Assembly (NCBI RefSeq): GCF_040783975.1
Contig: NZ_CP160631.1
Span: 2,790,001 to 2,854,000 of the forward strand
Direction: 5' to 3'
Source of the DNA: Pantoea sp. Ep11b
Lineage (GTDB): Bacteria > Pseudomonadota > Gammaproteobacteria > Enterobacterales > Enterobacteriaceae
Length of the DNA: 64,000 bases
The first letter of the stretch is position 1. Each line of letters opens with the position of its first letter. The position numbers were made by a program, and so were the translations under genes. The notes under the pieces are model-generated. The model had not been told where the DNA came from. It made no database searches and worked only from the letters and a program-made list of their open reading frames with translations. Below, in pieces: positions 47,534 to 56,896 of this stretch.

Positions 47534-48700
47534 TCAGAACTTCTGCTTCAGGTAGTCTGTGAGACGGGTGATCACGCCTGCCGGTTCGACCGCGCTCAGC
47601 GCCACCAGCGGATAGTGCGCAATCTCCTGATCCTTATCCATCACCTGGATTTCACCGATGACCTCATCAGCCTTCAGCGGGGCTTCCAGATCTTTGCGGT
47701 CGATGACATATTTCGCCTTCACGTTCTGCACTTCGCTGCGCGGCAGAGAGAGATAAACATCGTCTGCGGTGCCCACATCGACCTGATGCGGATTGCCGTA
47801 CCAGACGTTTTCACTGCCGATTTTCTTACCGGCGTGGAACAGCTGAACGGTGTCAAAGGTGTTCTGACCCCAGACCAGCAGCTTACGCGCCTGCTCTTCG
47901 CGCCCTTTCGGGCTTTTGCCGCCCATCACAACGGCGATCAGGCGATGTTTGCCCACCACGTTTGAGGCGATGATGTTAAAGCCCGCGGTCTCGGTATGAC
48001 CGGTCTTCAGTCCGTCAACGTGCAGATTATTGTCCCACAGCAGGCCGTTGCGGTTGTTCTGGGTGATACCGTTCCAGCTCAGGGTCTTCTCGCTGTACAT
48101 CGCGTAAAAGTCAGGCTCACCATCAATAATGGCGCGTGACAGCTTCGCCATATCCAGTGCGCTGGAGTACTGACCCGGCGCATCCAGACCATGCACCGTT
48201 TCAAAATGGGTGTTCTGCAGGCCGAGCTTTTCGACATAGTGGTTCATCATGCCGACAAAGTTCGCTTCGCTGCCCGCCACGTAGTCAGCCAGCGCAACAC
48301 AGGCATCATTACCGGAATCGATGATCACCCCACGGCTTAGATCCCGGACGCTCAGCTTATCGCCCGGCTTCAGGAACATCAGCGAGGAGCCTTTAAATAC
48401 CGGATTGCCCGCCGCCCAGGCATCTTTTCCGACGGTGACCATGTCATCACGGCTGATTTTCTTCTGGTCGATGGCGCGATCCACCACATAGCCGGTCATC
48501 AGTTTGGTCAGGCTCGCAGGATTACGGCGTTCATCGGGATTGCCTGCGGTCAGAACCTGGCCAGTCGTGGCATCCATCAGGACCCAGGACGCCGCATCAA
48601 TCGCCGGAGGCGTAACAGGAAAGGGGATCGCATCAGCTTGTGCCAGTGAGGTCCAGAAAACAGTAGCGGTAACGGTGAACAGCAGACGCCTTTTCAACAC
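47534..48700 (-). CDS. dacD: D-alanyl-D-alanine carboxypeptidase PBP6b (DacD)
   Basis: 388 residues starting at GTG behind AAGGATGAA. Signal peptide MLKRRLLFTVTATVFWTSLAQA. The low-molecular-mass PBP motifs are present: SLTK near residue 63, SGND near 127 and KTGHTE near 232. The C-terminal PBP5 beta domain ends in an amphipathic anchor (GVITRLTDYLKQKF). It trims the terminal D-Ala of peptidoglycan pentapeptides on the outer face of the inner membrane. Neighbours yeeA and sbcB match the E. coli dacD locus, which favours DacD over DacA or DacC. Confidence 0.92.
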   Translation of the reverse strand: MLKRRLLFTVTATVFWTSLAQADAIPFPVTPPAIDAASWVLMDATTGQVLTAGNPDERRNPASLTKLMTGYVVDRAIDQKKISRDDMVTVGKDAWAAGNPVFKGSSLMFLKPGDKLSVRDLSRGVIIDSGNDACVALADYVAGSEANFVGMMNHYVEKLGLQNTHFETVHGLDAPGQYSSALDMAKLSRAIIDGEPDFYAMYSEKTLSWNGITQNNRNGLLWDNNLHVDGLKTGHTETAGFNIIASNVVGKHRLIAVVMGGKSPKGREEQARKLLVWGQNTFDTVQLFHAGKKIGSENVWYGNPHQVDVGTADDVYLSLPRSEVQNVKAKYVIDRKDLEAPLKADEVIGEIQVMDKDQEIAHYPLVALSAVEPAGVITRLTDYLKQKF

Positions 48701-49208
48701 TTCATCCTTAATTGCACGGGAGATAATTTCTAAAACGAAACGGAAACAGCCGCACGTTTTACGGCAAAAGCGTTGTGAAGGTTTGATTAAATTGAAAAAA
48801 AGTATGAAATTTTCCGTCGGGTTGAGAATCAGGCCTGTGCGTGTGTTCGCTGGTAATGCTGGCGCGTGTCCCCTCTCCCCCGTGTGAGTTTTAGCGTGTA
48901 GCGCACTGATTCCTCTCTGTGCGTAGCGCGTGCGTCAGCTGATAGTGTTAACGGCACACCCGGCGCGGGATAAGCACAGACTCCGTCCGGCGTGTCTGAT
49001 ATTTCTGTGACGCCCCAATTTGGTTTACCATACAGGCATAGCCTCAGACGCCGCCCGGGCCACTATACTGGCACTGCACAACGGAATTTTCCGTCAGATA
49101 ATGACACTCACTCACCCTGCGGCGTGTAACCCGATACAGAGCGAACAGAGCGGCGTTTTATCGCACTTTGTTCATTAAGTCAGTGAACGCAATGAACGGA
49201 TATGAAAT
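48701..49208. other. Intergenic region between dacD and sbcB
   Basis: About 508 bp between divergent genes. I see no supported gene, RNA or repeat. Close to sbcB there are two mini-frames (from ATG 49192 and ATG 49202). Confidence 0.45.
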
Positions 49209-50636
49209 TTGAATAACGACCGCGTAGAGCCTACTTTCCTCTTCCACGATTATGAAACCTTTGGCACCAGCCCCTCGCGGGATCGGCCCGCCCAGTTTGC
49301 CGGCCTCCGCACCGACAGCGAGTTCAATCCGGTGGGCGAACCCGAGGTCTTCTACTGCCGTCCGCCTGATGACTACCTGCCCCAGCCGGAAGCGGTCATG
49401 ATCACCGGCATTACGCCGCAGGTAGCGATGAGCCGCGGCGTCAGTGAAGCAGAATTTGCTGAGCGTATTCATACCCTGTTCACCACCGGGCAGACCTGTG
49501 TGGTGGGCTACAACAATGTCCGTTTCGATGACGAAGTAACGCGTAATCTCTTCTATCGCAACTTCTTCGATCCCTATGGCTGGAGCTGGCAAAACGGCAA
49601 CTCACGCTGGGATCTGCTCGACGTTATGCGTGCCTGCTACGCACTGCGTCCGGAAGGCATCAACTGGCCGGAAAACGAGGAGGGTTTTCCCAGCTTCCGG
49701 CTGGAACATCTGACCAAAGCCAACGGTGTGGCGCATGAAAATGCGCACGATGCGATGTCCGATGTCTATGCCACGCTGGCGATGGCGAAGCTGGTTAAAG
49801 AGAAGCAGCCAAAGCTGTTTTCGTTTCTGTTTACTCATCGAAACAAAAACAAGCTGATGAACCTGATCGATATTCCGCAGATGAAACCGCTGGTTCACGT
49901 CTCCGGCATGTTCGGCGCGGCGCGCGGCAACACCAGCTGGATTGTGCCGCTGGCCTGGCATCCTGATAACCGCAATGCGTTGATCGTGGTCGACCTGGCG
50001 GGCGATATGTCGCCGCTGCTGCAACTGGATGCCGACACGCTGCGCGAGCGCCTTTACACCCCGAAAAATGACCTCGGCGATCTGCCTGCGGTGCCGGTGA
50101 AACTGGTGCACATCAACAAGTGCCCGGTGCTGGCCCCTGCCAGTACGCTGCGGCCGGAGGATGCGGCCCGGCTGGGTATCGATCGTCAGCACTGCCTGGA
50201 TAATCTGGCCCTGCTGCGTCAGCAGCCCGAGGTGCGGGAAAAGCTGGTTACGCTGTTTGCCGAAGCCGAACCTTTTACGCCGTCAGATGACGTGGACACC
50301 CAGCTTTATGATGGTTTCTTCAGTGATGCCGATCGCGCCGGGATGAACATCATCCGGCAGACCGCCCCGGCTAACCTGCCTGCGCTGGATCTGAGTTTTG
50401 AGAGCGCCCGGGTGGCGAAACTGCTGTTCCGCTATCGCGCGCGTAACTTCCCCGGCACGCTGGATGATGCTGAACAGCAGCGCTGGTTGCAGCACCGCCG
50501 CGAAGTGCTTAACAGCGATCGGGTGCAGGCCTTTATGCAGGAGCTGGAGGGGCTGGCTAACCTGCATGAAGCGGATGCTGAGAAACTGGGGCAGCTGAAG
50601 GCGCTCTATCTTTATGCTCAGGAGCTGGTTTCCTGA
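49209..50636 (+). CDS. sbcB: Exodeoxyribonuclease I (SbcB)
   Basis: 475 residues, close to E. coli exonuclease I throughout. DEDDh motifs: FLFHDYETFG (catalytic Asp and Glu at the N-terminus), GYNNVRFDDEVTRN and HENAHDAMSDVYAT. The SH3-like and C-terminal domains are complete (KLLFRYRARNFPGTLD). It degrades single-stranded DNA 3' to 5' and takes part in recombination and repair. The start is TTG at 49209. An in-frame stop at 49203 excludes a longer reading and the next ATG is too far in. The TTG overlaps the stop of a 6-codon frame. Confidence 0.95.
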   Translation: MNNDRVEPTFLFHDYETFGTSPSRDRPAQFAGLRTDSEFNPVGEPEVFYCRPPDDYLPQPEAVMITGITPQVAMSRGVSEAEFAERIHTLFTTGQTCVVGYNNVRFDDEVTRNLFYRNFFDPYGWSWQNGNSRWDLLDVMRACYALRPEGINWPENEEGFPSFRLEHLTKANGVAHENAHDAMSDVYATLAMAKLVKEKQPKLFSFLFTHRNKNKLMNLIDIPQMKPLVHVSGMFGAARGNTSWIVPLAWHPDNRNALIVVDLAGDMSPLLQLDADTLRERLYTPKNDLGDLPAVPVKLVHINKCPVLAPASTLRPEDAARLGIDRQHCLDNLALLRQQPEVREKLVTLFAEAEPFTPSDDVDTQLYDGFFSDADRAGMNIIRQTAPANLPALDLSFESARVAKLLFRYRARNFPGTLDDAEQQRWLQHRREVLNSDRVQAFMQELEGLANLHEADAEKLGQLKALYLYAQELVS

Positions 50637-50650
50637 CCGCCTGAAACACA

Positions 50651-50677
50651 CTGACCCGGACACCTGCGCCGGGTCAG
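50651..50677. terminator. Bidirectional terminator between sbcB and the gluconate-type transporter
   Basis: A 9-bp perfect stem (CTGACCCGG / CCGGGTCAG) with a 9-nt loop lies between convergent genes. It has only moderately T-rich tails on both strands. Confidence 0.65.
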
Positions 50678-50703
50678 ACTGTCTCTTGCTGAAATGGCGT
50701 GAC

Positions 50704-52062
50704 CTACAGCAGCGTCCACACCCCCCAGGTCAGCGCAAAACCGCACAATCCCATCAATGTCGTCAGTACCGTCCAGCTGCGCAGCCCGTCAGCAACCGAC
50801 AGCCCGAGATAGCGCGTCACGACCCAGAAGCCGGAGTCGTTGACGTGAGACAGTCCCAGCGCACCAAAGCAGGCGGAGAGCGCGACCAGCACCAGTTGCA
50901 TCTCGCCCAGTCCCGTTACGGCCGTGCTCAGCAGACCACAGGTTGTCACAATCGCCACCGTGGCCGAGCCCTGCGAGGCGCGCAGTGCCAGCGAGAGAAT
51001 AAACGCCGCCGGGATAAGGGGCAGATGAATAGTCTGCAGGGAACCCGCCAGTGCTTTACCGACGCCCGACTCCACCAGCACCTTGCCAAACGCCCCCCCG
51101 GCTCCTGAGACTAAAATCACGCCCGCCGCAGTAGAGATAGCGTTGTTCGACAGCGTCTCCAGCTTCTCGGTCGTCCAGCCACGCCGCAGTCCCAGCAGCC
51201 AGGCGGCGAGCGCCAGCGTAATCAGCAGCGCGACCGCCGGTGATCCGACAAGCGTCAGGATCTGCAGCGGCAGGCTGCCTGGGGTCAGATGCGGCGGCAG
51301 CAGGGTCCCGAGCATAATCAGCAGGATCGGCAGAACGATTAAGCCCGAAATCAGCAGCGCCCCTGGCGCCTCTTTGTTGCTGTCCGGCGTCGTCTGGCCG
51401 GAGGGTTCCGTCAGCTGCAGCTGCTCCAGCACCTGAACGGAGAGGTGATATTTTTTGCGGTTTAACACTTTCGCCACGAAGTAACCGACAATGCCCGTGG
51501 GGATCGACAGGGCGATACCGGTCATCATCAGCCAGCCAAGATCCGCATTCAGCAGGCCCGCTGCCGCTGCCGGGCCCGGATGGGTCGGCACCGTCACATG
51601 CACCATCAGCATCATCCCCGCCATCGGTAAGCCGAATTTCAGCGGCGAGACGCGCATCACTTTGGTAAAACCGTAGATCAGTGGCACCACGATGATAAAT
51701 CCGACGTCAAAAAATACCGGCAGCCCCAGGATGAAAGCAACGGTCGTCAGCGCAGCGACCATGCGCTGTGGCCCGCAGAGCCGGGCAAAGCGGTTCGCCA
51801 GCTGGTCCGCACCGCCCGATGTTTCAATAATTGCGCCGAGTATCGCGCCCAGCACGATAATGGCGGCAATACTGCCGAGCAGGCTTCCCATCCCGCCCAG
51901 AATCACTTTCATGATGTTTTCGGCCGGAATACCGGTGGTGATGGCAACAAACAGACTGGCAATCAGCAAGGCAATAAAGGGATGGACTTTGGCTTTGATC
52001 ACCAGCAACAACAGCAGAATCACGCTGACCAGCGCGATGGATAACAGCAGCGTAGTGGACAT
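50704..52062 (-). CDS. ygbN: GntP-family permease of the tetronate operon (YgbN-like)
   Basis: 452 residues, about 12-14 membrane helices. GntP-family segments: KVHPFIALLIASLFVAITTGIP near residue 25, LGAILGAIIETSGGADQLANRF, LGLPVFFDVGFIIVVPLIYGF and VTVPTHPGPAAAAGLL. Members carry gluconate and similar sugar acids by proton symport. As last gene of the ltnD-otnK-otnC-otnI group it matches ygbN of E. coli, so the cargo is probably a tetronate (threonate or erythronate). A 123-bp gap separates it from otnI. Confidence 0.88.
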   Translation of the reverse strand: MSTTLLLSIALVSVILLLLLVIKAKVHPFIALLIASLFVAITTGIPAENIMKVILGGMGSLLGSIAAIIVLGAILGAIIETSGGADQLANRFARLCGPQRMVAALTTVAFILGLPVFFDVGFIIVVPLIYGFTKVMRVSPLKFGLPMAGMMLMVHVTVPTHPGPAAAAGLLNADLGWLMMTGIALSIPTGIVGYFVAKVLNRKKYHLSVQVLEQLQLTEPSGQTTPDSNKEAPGALLISGLIVLPILLIMLGTLLPPHLTPGSLPLQILTLVGSPAVALLITLALAAWLLGLRRGWTTEKLETLSNNAISTAAGVILVSGAGGAFGKVLVESGVGKALAGSLQTIHLPLIPAAFILSLALRASQGSATVAIVTTCGLLSTAVTGLGEMQLVLVALSACFGALGLSHVNDSGFWVVTRYLGLSVADGLRSWTVLTTLMGLCGFALTWGVWTLL

Positions 52063-52185
52063 CGGAAGACCTCTGATTAATTATAATTTTCAGTAAGTTA
52101 TGTTTTTTTAATTCAGCACTGGTGTCATTAAGCTGCAGCGATTCACCCCGTCTGGCGGACATACGGGGGGCATCGCTGCGGGTGA

Positions 52186-52971
52186 TCAGTGGCGTGTGCG
52201 CCAGGGGGCGAACCAGCCCAGGCCCGCCGTGGTCGTGGTGCGCGGAAAATATTCGCAGCCTACCCAGCCGGTGTAGCCGACCTCATCCAGCAGCGCAAAA
52301 AGCCAGGGATAGTTAATTTCGCCCTCATCCGGCTCATGGCGATCCGGTGCCGAAGCGATCTGCACATGGCGATAGCGTCCGGCATAGTGGCGAATCAGAT
52401 GGCTGAGGTTGCCATCCACCCGCTGTGCGTGAAACAGGTCGAGCTGGGTGAAGACGTTGGGCCGATCGATCTGATCGACCATCTCCAGCGTCTGATACTG
52501 GCTGGCATAGAGATAGCCAGGTTTGGTGACCGGATTAAGCGCCTCGATCAGCAGATGAATGCCGTGCGGCGCAAAGCGTTCAGACGCATAGCGCATGTTG
52601 GCGATAAAAGTGTCGACGTAACGCTGACGGTCGGCTTCAGGCGGTACCGTCGCGGCCATGATGTGCACCTGCGGACAGTTCAGCGCCAGCGCGTAGCTCA
52701 GGGCACGATCGATATCCGCCCTGGCGTCCGCTTCACGTCCGGGGATGGCCGACACGCCCCACTCTCCTGCCGCGACGTTACCGGGTGCGGTGTTGAACAG
52801 CACCAGTTGCAGCTGGTTCTCATCCAGCCACTGTCTGATCTGCGTGGCAGGATAGTCGTAGGGGAAGAGGAACTCGACCGCCGTAAAACCGGCTTCTGCC
52901 GCCGCCGCGAAGCGTTCAGCAAAGGGCAGCTCGGTAAACTGCGTTGAGAGGTTAGCAGCAAACTTCGGCAT
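52186..52971 (-). CDS. otnI: 2-oxo-tetronate isomerase (OtnI, hydroxypyruvate isomerase family)
   Basis: 261 residues in the xylose-isomerase-like TIM barrel family: [39 protein letters not shown] (metal-binding Glu near residue 142), [30 protein letters not shown] and GWVGCEYFP. It interconverts 2-oxo- and 3-oxo-tetronate in threonate and erythronate breakdown. Its ATG overlaps the otnC stop by one base (TAATG). Neighbour order is that of E. coli ygbJKLMN, which decides OtnI over Hyi. Confidence 0.9.
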   Translation of the reverse strand: MPKFAANLSTQFTELPFAERFAAAAEAGFTAVEFLFPYDYPATQIRQWLDENQLQLVLFNTAPGNVAAGEWGVSAIPGREADARADIDRALSYALALNCPQVHIMAATVPPEADRQRYVDTFIANMRYASERFAPHGIHLLIEALNPVTKPGYLYASQYQTLEMVDQIDRPNVFTQLDLFHAQRVDGNLSHLIRHYAGRYRHVQIASAPDRHEPDEGEINYPWLFALLDEVGYTGWVGCEYFPRTTTTAGLGWFAPWRTRH

Positions 52972-53615
52972 TATCGGCTCCTTAGCTCAGCCACTTCGGC
53001 TTCGTTGAGATAACGGATCGGACGGTCACCCAGGGTGAATATCAGACGGGCCGTCTCTTCCAGCTCTTCCGTATTGTCGGCCGCCTCCCGCAGGGATTTC
53101 CCCACGACCACAGGACCATGATTCGCCAGCAGGAAGGCGCGGTAGTGCGGCGCCAGCGCGGCCAGATCCGCCGCCAGTCGTTCATCGCCCGGCTTGTAGT
53201 AAGGCACCACCGGCACGTCGCCGACCCGCATCACCACATAGGGGGTAAAGGGACGAATGCAGTTTGTGGTATCCAGCCCCTCCAGACAGGAGAGCGCCGT
53301 CAGATAGTGGCTGTGCAGATGCACCACCGCCCGGCAGTCGGGATTGTTCAGATAGAGCGCGCGGTGAAACGCGATCTCTTTGGAGGGCTTATCGCCGGAA
53401 AGCCACTCCCCTTCGGGCGTCACCTTTGACAGCCGATCGCCCTGCAGCTCTCCCAGGCAGGAGCCGGTCGGGGTCGCCAGCAGATTGCCGTCATCCAGCA
53501 ACATCGACAGATTGCCCGCCGAGCCGGTGGCATAGCCGCGCTGAAAGAAAGAGGCACCCAGACGCACCATCTCGTCGCGCGCCTGCTGCTCAGCAGAAGA
53601 GGTTGATTCAGACAT
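52971..53615 (-). CDS. otnC: 3-oxo-tetronate 4-phosphate decarboxylase (OtnC, class II aldolase family)
   Basis: 214 residues of the class II aldolase/adducin family: [25 protein letters not shown] near residue 31, catalytic Glu and zinc-binding residues in [10 protein letters not shown] and [16 protein letters not shown] (HxH near 100), and [11 protein letters not shown]. It decarboxylates 3-oxo-tetronate 4-phosphate to dihydroxyacetone phosphate. I start it at 53615 (MSESTSS), which overlaps the otnK end by 8 bases. Confidence 0.9.
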   Translation of the reverse strand: MSESTSSAEQQARDEMVRLGASFFQRGYATGSAGNLSMLLDDGNLLATPTGSCLGELQGDRLSKVTPEGEWLSGDKPSKEIAFHRALYLNNPDCRAVVHLHSHYLTALSCLEGLDTTNCIRPFTPYVVMRVGDVPVVPYYKPGDERLAADLAALAPHYRAFLLANHGPVVVGKSLREAADNTEELEETARLIFTLGDRPIRYLNEAEVAELRSR

Positions 53616-54873
53616 AAGTAAACTCCGTTTGTGCCCGGCGGAAGAACGCTTCGTCGCCAAAATTGCCCGATTTCAGCGCCAGTGAGAGCGGCTGATGAAT
53701 GTCGCGAACCCAGGGCACGCCGGGAGAGATCGTCGGGCCGATGTGAAAGGCCGTCACACCCAGACTCTGCGCCACCACGCCGGAGGTTTCACCGCCCGCC
53801 ACGATAAAGCGCTGCCAGCCCCGCCGTTTCAGCTCACGGGTAACGGCAGCGAACAGCTGTTCAATAGCCTCGCTGCTGCGCGCGGCGCCATAGCGCTGCT
53901 GGATCGCCTGTAACTGCTGCGCATCCGCCGTGGCAAACAGCAGTGGCGCCAGCGGCTGATGGTGGTTAGCTTCCACCCAGTCGCACAGCCGGAGGGCATA
54001 GGCATCCGCATCGTCCAGACAGGGTGCGATCTCTACTTCACAGGCTGGAGCCAGCTGGCGGTAGGCGGCGACCTGACGGTTAGTCATCTGTGAGCAGGAG
54101 CCGGAGAGCACCACGGCGCGCTCGCCCTGCGGACGGCCCGCCTGCTCAGCACAGGCATCTGTTTGTCCGCCCGCCCACTGCCGCGCCAGACCGATCGCCA
54201 GACCGGAGCCACCGGTCACCAGCCGCAGATCCCGCACGGCCTCGCCTAACGTCAGCAGGTGATCCTGATGCAGCGCGTCCGTGACCACGTAGTTCACGCC
54301 CTGCTCCGCGAGCCGATCCAGCGCCTGACGGACCGAGGCGGCGCCCTGATCAACCTGCGCGGCCGCAATCAGGCCCGCTTTGCCGCTGGCCTGCGCACTC
54401 ATCACGCGCAGCAGGTTGCTGTCATGCATCGGCGTCACCGGATGGTGCCGCATACCTGACTCCGACAGCAGCTGGTCACCGACAAACAGATAGCCCTGAT
54501 AGACGGTGCGTCCGTTCACCGGCAGCGCCGGGCAGATCACCGTCTGCGTCTCACCCAGGGCCTTCAGCAGCGCGTCGGTCACCGGACCGATATTGCCCTG
54601 CGCGGTGCTGTCGAAGGTCGAGCAATATTTAAAGTAGAAGCGTTCGCAGCCCTGCTGCTGCAGCCATGTCAGCGCGGCCAGCGACTGCTCAACAGCCTGT
54701 TCCGGCGGGCAGGAACGGCTCTTCAGGCTGACCACAATCGCCTGCGCCTCCGTGACCGTTTCTCCGCCGGGAATGCCGTTAAACTGAATCGTGCTGAGAC
54801 CGTTCTGTACCAGGAAGCTGGCGATATCCGTTGCTCCGGTAAAGTCGTCTGCTATCACACCAAGACGCATCAC
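53608..54873 (-). CDS. otnK: 3-oxo-tetronate kinase (OtnK)
   Basis: 421 residues, DUF1537/four-carbon acid sugar kinase family. N-terminal RLGVIADDFTGATDIASFLVQNG and FYFKYCSTFDSTAQGNIGPV are the sugar-binding part. C-terminal FIVAGGETSGVVAQSLGV and GPTISPGVPWV are the nucleotide-binding part. It phosphorylates 3-oxo-tetronate at O4. It overlaps ltnD by ATGA upstream and otnC downstream, so it is translationally coupled on both sides. Confidence 0.92.
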   Translation of the reverse strand: MMRLGVIADDFTGATDIASFLVQNGLSTIQFNGIPGGETVTEAQAIVVSLKSRSCPPEQAVEQSLAALTWLQQQGCERFYFKYCSTFDSTAQGNIGPVTDALLKALGETQTVICPALPVNGRTVYQGYLFVGDQLLSESGMRHHPVTPMHDSNLLRVMSAQASGKAGLIAAAQVDQGAASVRQALDRLAEQGVNYVVTDALHQDHLLTLGEAVRDLRLVTGGSGLAIGLARQWAGGQTDACAEQAGRPQGERAVVLSGSCSQMTNRQVAAYRQLAPACEVEIAPCLDDADAYALRLCDWVEANHHQPLAPLLFATADAQQLQAIQQRYGAARSSEAIEQLFAAVTRELKRRGWQRFIVAGGETSGVVAQSLGVTAFHIGPTISPGVPWVRDIHQPLSLALKSGNFGDEAFFRRAQTEFTYV

Positions 54874-55775
54874 TTTTTCTCCCCGGCCTGCGGCAGCGTG
54901 ATGCCGCTGAAGATTTTAATGACCGCGCTGTCATCTTCGCGTCCATACCCGGCGTTGCTGGCTTCGGTAAACATGTTGAGCGCGGTAGAAGCCAGCGGCA
55001 GCGGGAAGTGCAGTGACTTCGCAGTATCGGCGACCAGGTTAAGATCTTTCACAAAGATATCGACAGCCGATTTTGGGCTGTAGTCGCCATCGACGACGTG
55101 CTTCATGCGGTTTTCAAACATCCACGAATTGCCCGCCGCATTGGTGACCACTTCATACATGGTTTCCAGCGGGATACCGGCGCGGGACGCCAGCGCCATC
55201 GCTTCTGCGCCGACCGCGATATGCACCCCGGCCAGCAGCTGATGAATGATTTTCACCGTTGAGCCGAGTCCAATCTCACTGCCGACGCAGTAGACTCTGG
55301 CCGCCACCGCATCCAGCACCGGCTGAAGTTTTGCAAAGGCGGCGTCACTGCCGGAGGCCATCACCGTCATCTCGCCGCTGGCGGCTTTGGCTGCGCCACC
55401 CGAAACCGGTGCATCCAGCATCAGCAACTGGTAGTGCGCCAGCTGCTGTTCGATCTGCTGCGCATCCCGGGCGGAGAGCGTGGAGGAGACCATCACGGCC
55501 GTGCCGGGGCGCAGTTTTGGTGCCAGGCCATCCTCGCCGAACAGAATAGCGTTGACCTGCTGCGCGTTGACCACCAGCAGCAAAACGGCATCGAGCTGGT
55601 CAGCAAAAGCGGACGCTGAAGATTGCGCATCACGCGCCCCGGCCTGGCGCAGGCTCTCCAGCGCGGCGGGATTAAGATCTACGCCCCAGGTATTCAGCCC
55701 GGCGCGCAGACAGGATTGGGCGGCCCCCATACCCATTGAGCCTAACCCGATAACACAGATATTTTCAGCTGGCAC
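54870..55775 (-). CDS. ltnD: L-threonate dehydrogenase (LtnD)
   Basis: 301 residues of the 3-hydroxyisobutyrate dehydrogenase family: NAD site ICVIGLGSMGMGAAQSCLRAG, LDAPVSGGAAKAASGEMTVM near residue 120 (substrate loop), and the catalytic Lys in GLGSTVKIIHQLLAGVHIA near 172. It oxidises L-threonate to 2-oxo-tetronate, the first step of the pathway encoded by this operon. First gene of the operon, divergent from the DeoR regulator. Confidence 0.9.
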   Translation of the reverse strand: MPAENICVIGLGSMGMGAAQSCLRAGLNTWGVDLNPAALESLRQAGARDAQSSASAFADQLDAVLLLVVNAQQVNAILFGEDGLAPKLRPGTAVMVSSTLSARDAQQIEQQLAHYQLLMLDAPVSGGAAKAASGEMTVMASGSDAAFAKLQPVLDAVAARVYCVGSEIGLGSTVKIIHQLLAGVHIAVGAEAMALASRAGIPLETMYEVVTNAAGNSWMFENRMKHVVDGDYSPKSAVDIFVKDLNLVADTAKSLHFPLPLASTALNMFTEASNAGYGREDDSAVIKIFSGITLPQAGEKK

Positions 55776-56042
55776 GACAGGCCTCCTCTGTTAAATTAAG
55801 TGATTATTTGTTTGTTAGTGTTAATCCTGCCAGCTTCCTGCCGGTAAAAACGTGTCTCGCCTCACAAAAAAACATCATCGATGTGAAGTGGAACAATTTT
55901 TAACATCGCTGTTTCCGCCGCAACATGCCTGCCTGGCTGGCCTTCCCGTAACGTGGAGCCTGACGCTGGCTGTTATTTTCTGTTCTGGTTGGGCGGCAGA
56001 TCCCTTACAATGTGAAAAAATGGTAATTGTCAGGGAGCAGAT

Positions 56043-56804
56043 ATGATTCCGGTTGAACGTCATCAACAGATTCTGGCGCTGGTGGCCGATCGCGGCGTAG
56101 TCAGTATTGCTGAGCTTACGGAGCGGCTGGGGGTGTCACACATGACCATCCGCCGCGACGTGCAGAAGCTGGAGGAACAGGGTGCCGTGCTGTCGGTCTC
56201 CGGCGGCGTGCGTACCGCGGATCGTCTGGCGGCTGAACCCTCACATCTGACAAAGAGCGCCCTGTTCAATGATGAGAAACGTGCGATTGGCCGGACCGCC
56301 GCACGCCATATTCCCCGTAACAGCTGCATCTATCTGGATGCGGGTACCACCACCCTGGCTCTGGCGAGGGAGCTGGTCGATCGCGATGATCTGCTGGTGG
56401 TGACCAACGACTTTATGGTGGCGAATCTGCTGATGGAGGCGAGTCAGTGTCGGGTGATTCACACGGGCGGAAGCGTGTGTCGCGAAAACCGCTCCTGTGT
56501 GGGTGAGTCGGCGGCGCGCAGCCTGCGGCATCTGGCCATTGATATTGCGTTTATCTCCGCCTCCTGCTGGGGGCCACGCGGCCTGTTTACGCCGGATGAA
56601 GATAAAGTGATGGTCAAGCAGGCGGTCAGCGACGTCAGCAGCAAGCGGGTGCTGCTGAGTGACAGTTCGAAATACAACAGGATTGCGACGTTTCTGGCAC
56701 TGCCGATGGAGACGTTTGATCAGGTGGTGACCGACAAAAAACTGGGCGAAGCGGCGCTGGCGCAGTTAAGTGCGGGAAGCTGGGAGCTGGTGCTGGCGGG
56801 TTAG
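56043..56804 (+). CDS. ygbI: DeoR-family regulator of the tetronate operon (YgbI)
   Basis: 253 residues. HTH_DeoR at residues 5-60 (RHQQILALVADRGVVSIAELTERLGVSHMTIRRDVQKLEEQG). A DeoR C-terminal sugar-phosphate sensor follows with YLDAGTTTLALARELV and the VLLSDSSKYNR segment. It is divergent from ltnD with a 267-bp shared promoter region, the arrangement of ygbI-ygbJ in E. coli. It is expected to repress the operon until a phosphorylated intermediate appears. Confidence 0.9.
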   Translation: MIPVERHQQILALVADRGVVSIAELTERLGVSHMTIRRDVQKLEEQGAVLSVSGGVRTADRLAAEPSHLTKSALFNDEKRAIGRTAARHIPRNSCIYLDAGTTTLALARELVDRDDLLVVTNDFMVANLLMEASQCRVIHTGGSVCRENRSCVGESAARSLRHLAIDIAFISASCWGPRGLFTPDEDKVMVKQAVSDVSSKRVLLSDSSKYNRIATFLALPMETFDQVVTDKKLGEAALAQLSAGSWELVLAG

Positions 56805-56896
56805 GTTTGCTGCCGGAGTGGCAGGAGGCGGGAAGCTGATGTCGCTGTCGCCGCCTTCCCGGCTTCAGGAAGGCGACAACGTCAACGCGATGAGGC

